Source of the DNA: JBAQMG01 sp049302575 | GTDB lineage: Bacteria > Bacillota > Desulfitobacteriia > Desulfitobacteriales > Desulfitobacteriaceae | Reading direction: 5' to 3' | Assembly (NCBI GenBank): GCA_049302575.1 | Contig: JBAQMG010000047.1 | Location: 1 to 16,158, forward strand | Length of the DNA: 16,158 nucleotides | In this document: one piece after another, positions 14,279 through 16,158 of the stretch | Position numbering within the stretch: position 1 is the first letter of the stretch | Layout of the letters: each line of letters opens with the position of its first letter | Position numbers and translations under genes: made by a program | Notes under the pieces: generated by a model | The model's input: only the letters and a program-made list of their open reading frames with translations | Databases searched by the model: none | Told to the model about the DNA's origin: nothing

Positions 14279-15286
14279 TCAGGCCTCAATGACTATGGCG
14301 TGACCGATTCCGGGAATTGACTCTCCTTGCAAAGCAGAGGTAGGGCTGTGCAGAGCACCGCTACCCACAAATAAAACCCGTTTTAATTTCCCAGATTTGA
14401 GCCTCTGCATAATGTTACCGGCAAAAACAACCGCTGAGCAGGCACAACCACTAGCCCCAGCATGAACATCTTGGCTAGGATCAAAAATCATCACTCCACA
14501 GTCGGCAAATTCAGTTCCAATGATTATCCCACTTTGTTTCAAGACTGTATGAGCCAAGGCAAGTCCCAGAGCCCCCAGATCTCCAGAGGCAATTAAATCA
14601 TAATCTTGAGGCTTACAATTGAGATCCTGAAAATGATTAACTAAAGTATCTGCTACGGCAGGAGCCATTGCCGCTCCCATATTACCCACATTTTTTTCCC
14701 CATAATCCAAGACTCTGCCGATGGTTGCCGCGGTGATCCTTGGTCCAGCACCTTCTTGGGCCAGTAGCACACTTCCTGCCCCAGTGACGGTCCATTGGGC
14801 ACTCATTGCCCGCTGGTTTCCCTGTTCAGTAGGTAAACGCAATTGTCTCTCTGCGCTATCATGATGACTAGATACCCCTACTAAAGCGTGTCGCGCAAAC
14901 CCACCGTCAAGCAGCATACTTCCGACAGCCATACTTAAAGCCATTGTGGAACAGGCCCCATATAACCCAATGAAGGGCAGAGCCATTTTCCGCGCGGCAA
15001 AATTAGAGGACGTGATTTGATTGAGTAAATCACCTGCTAACATATAATCAATTTGATCTACGGGAACACCAGCGGTATCTATCGCACCTTGCATTGCATT
15101 TTGCAGCATTTTACTTTCCGCTAATTCCCAAGACTTCTCTCCGTTTAAACTATCCGTCCAAACTTGATCAAACGATTTCCCCAGCGGCCCTTTTCCCTCC
15201 ATAGGCCCAACGATAGAATATGAAGATAAGATCACTGGAGGGTTAGCAAAAACCACCGTCTGATTTCCAACTCTTTTCAAATTCAT
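14279..15286 (-). CDS. spoVAD: Stage V sporulation protein AD, dipicolinate-binding
   Basis: This 335-residue soluble protein has the thiolase-like fold of SpoVAD. It binds dipicolinic acid at the outer face of the spore inner membrane and is needed for its uptake. The conserved YGACST stretch (109-114, Cys112) corresponds to the thiolase nucleophile region. GVSSHHDSAERQLRLPTEQG (137-156) and the glycine-rich C-terminal GSGALHSP are also typical. The length equals that of Bacillus SpoVAD (338). ATG start, with GGGG 8 bases upstream, 17 bp after spoVAC. Confidence 0.97.
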   Translation of the reverse strand: MNLKRVGNQTVVFANPPVILSSYSIVGPMEGKGPLGKSFDQVWTDSLNGEKSWELAESKMLQNAMQGAIDTAGVPVDQIDYMLAGDLLNQITSSNFAARKMALPFIGLYGACSTMALSMAVGSMLLDGGFARHALVGVSSHHDSAERQLRLPTEQGNQRAMSAQWTVTGAGSVLLAQEGAGPRITAATIGRVLDYGEKNVGNMGAAMAPAVADTLVNHFQDLNCKPQDYDLIASGDLGALGLALAHTVLKQSGIIIGTEFADCGVMIFDPSQDVHAGASGCACSAVVFAGNIMQRLKSGKLKRVLFVGSGALHSPTSALQGESIPGIGHAIVIEA

Positions 15287-15303
15287 TCTTCAAGCCCCAG
15301 TCC

Positions 15304-15780
15304 TTAATGTAAGAAATAATAAATAAACCCCACTATAACCGATGTGACAATTCCGTATACCAGTACAGGACCGGCTATTGTAAAAAGGCGAGCTCCAACA
15401 CCCAAAACATAGCCTTCGCGTTTAAACTCTAAAGCAGGCGCAACAACAGAATTCGCAAATCCAGTCACTGGAACTATCGCTCCTGCTCCAGCGAATTTAG
15501 TAATTTCATCATAGACACCTAACCCCGTTAATAAAGCGCCTAAAAAAATCAAAACCGCTGTGGCCGCAACCGAAGCCTCGGGACGTGTTAACCCTCCGAG
15601 CACGAATAGATTACCGATTATTTGACCGATCATGCAAATTAGACCGCCGACCCAGAAGGCTCGGAACGTATTTTTCAAGACCGTTGGTTTAGGCGTAATT
15701 TGTTTGCTCAAAGCTTGATATTCCTGAGGATTAACCGCAATAGTAGGTGGACGCAGAATTTGCTTAGCCAGAATTTCCAC
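15304..15780 (-). CDS. spoVAC: Stage V sporulation protein AC
   Basis: This 158-residue membrane protein is the first gene of the spoVA operon here. SpoVAC of Bacillus behaves as a mechanosensitive channel for dipicolinic acid release. After a polar N-terminus (1 to about 38) come membrane segments at about 39-62, 70-90 and 128-156, and the family stretches GGLICMIGQ (45-53) and VPVTGFANSV. The longest frame starts at a GTG (15780) that overlaps its own Shine-Dalgarno (AAGAAGGGAG), an unusual layout; translation may instead begin a few codons further in at ATT or CTG, so the exact N-terminus is uncertain. SpoVAA and SpoVAB, found in Bacillus, are absent, as is usual in Clostridia. A sigma-G promoter lies upstream. 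Confidence 0.95.
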   Translation of the reverse strand: MEILAKQILRPPTIAVNPQEYQALSKQITPKPTVLKNTFRAFWVGGLICMIGQIIGNLFVLGGLTRPEASVAATAVLIFLGALLTGLGVYDEITKFAGAGAIVPVTGFANSVVAPALEFKREGYVLGVGARLFTIAGPVLVYGIVTSVIVGFIYYFLH

Positions 15781-15840
15781 TCCCTTCTTTAATTTGAAAA
15801 TCCATAATTCATTCTAAGCTGCTTGTAAAAAGTACCTTAA

Positions 15841-15870
15841 TAGTATGTTTCCGACATCCATGATTTATAC
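15841..15870 (-). promoter_or_regulatory. Sigma-G promoter of the spoVA operon
   Basis: On the minus strand GTATA (15870-15866) and CATACTA (15847-15841) are 18 bases apart, matching the forespore sigma-G consensus GHATR/CATNHTA in both boxes. The transcript would start near 15834, about 54 bases before the spoVAC start. spoVA is a sigma-G operon in Bacillus, so motif and biology agree. Confidence 0.85.
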
Positions 15871-15919
15871 GCAGCCTAGTGAATGTGGTAATATTAGGAT
15901 ATAATTTATTTAAAAGTTA

Positions 15920-15948
15920 GCAGGAAATTTATGGATAGCGTCGAATTT
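15920..15948 (+). promoter_or_regulatory. Sigma-H promoter of the spoIIA operon
   Basis: GCAGGAAAT (15920-15928) and GTCGAATTT (15940-15948) are 11 bases apart and fit the sigma-H consensus RNAGGAWWW / RNNGAATWW. The transcript would start near 15954. spoIIA is driven by sigma-H together with Spo0A in Bacillus. A clear Spo0A box was not found, although GTCGAA within the -10 is part of that motif. Confidence 0.85.
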
Positions 15949-15989
15949 AGTATCACATAAAGATCTTTTAGGGGGGAGTGGCCAAGCTG

Positions 15990-16158
15990 ATGGAAAAAAT
16001 AATAGAGCGCCAGACCCTTTTCTTGCGCTTAGACGGAGAACTCGATCTGAAAACCGCCGAAGGTTTACGTCAAACGATTGATACAGAAATAGATCGACGG
16101 GGAATCCGCACTGTTATTCTCAATCTCCAAAAAGTGGAATTCATCGACAGCTCTGGAC
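15990..16158 (+). CDS. spoIIAA: Anti-sigma F factor antagonist SpoIIAA, cut by the window end
   Basis: The first 56 codons of a STAS-domain protein are present. LRLDGELDLKTAEGLRQTI (12-30) and VILNLQKVEFIDSSG (42-56) match SpoIIAA. Ser54 of DSSG is the serine that SpoIIAB phosphorylates (Ser58 in Bacillus). Dephosphorylated SpoIIAA binds SpoIIAB and frees sigma F in the forespore. The ATG at 15990 is preceded by AGGGGGGAG with about 11 bases of spacing; a GTG at 15978 is in frame but lies within the Shine-Dalgarno. spoIIAB and sigF are expected just beyond the window. It is divergent from spoVA, unlike in Bacillus, where spoVA follows spoIIA on the same strand. Confidence 0.93.
   Translation, partial: MEKIIERQTLFLRLDGELDLKTAEGLRQTIDTEIDRRGIRTVILNLQKVEFIDSSG

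Noticed and set aside
15848..15857. Spo0A box near the sigma-H promoter of spoIIA
   Set aside because: TTCCGACAT has one extra base compared with the TTCGACA core, and no full match to the 0A consensus was found in the gap.

Overview
The window looks like chromosomal DNA from an anaerobic, endospore-forming member of the Firmicutes, most likely the Desulfosporosinus/Desulfitobacterium group. Three things point there: a spoVA operon beside spoIIA, 2-hydroxyacyl-CoA dehydratase activator-type genes, and a long DHH-CBS-tRNA nucleotidyltransferase fusion. The taxon is an inference from gene content and style. There are no rRNA, tRNA, CRISPR or transposase genes.

Layout. Positions 83-3357 (minus) hold a DHH/CBS/tRNA nucleotidyltransferase fusion followed by an M50 site-2-type membrane protease. 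Positions 3565-5098 (minus) hold a 32-residue membrane peptide, a CorA-type transporter and a 114-residue unknown protein, the last with its own promoter. A MetE-like zinc-barrel protein (5392-6411, plus) converges on trpC-trpF (minus). Two unrecognised plus-strand genes (8163-8934) follow, the second with a C-terminal membrane anchor. From 15780 down to 9025 (minus) runs one apparent operon: spoVAC, spoVAD, spoVAE, spoVAF, then two DUF2229/HgdB-like proteins and an HgdC-type ATPase. At the right edge spoIIAA starts on the plus strand and is cut by the window end.

Sporulation logic. The 209-bp gap between spoVAC and spoIIAA holds two well-matched divergent promoters: a forespore sigma-G type promoter reading into spoVA and a sigma-H type promoter reading into spoIIA. 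The SpoVA proteins move dipicolinic acid in spores. The three activase-type genes are packed against spoVAF: the Shine-Dalgarno of the first lies in the last codons of spoVAF, and the three genes overlap each other. They may therefore be expressed in the forespore, although a 178-bp gap with a repeat element sits between spoVAE and spoVAF.

The most unusual signal is a family of intergenic elements made of degenerate 7-bp tandem repeats in two inverted arms around a central core (755-825, 5230-5373 and 13736-13902, with a partial copy at 3427-3458). Each copy uses its own heptamer, but the two arms of a copy match each other in inverted orientation. Two copies share core sequence. One copy supplies the last codons of a gene. 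Several gene starts were moved from the longest possible frame to a start backed by a Shine-Dalgarno.
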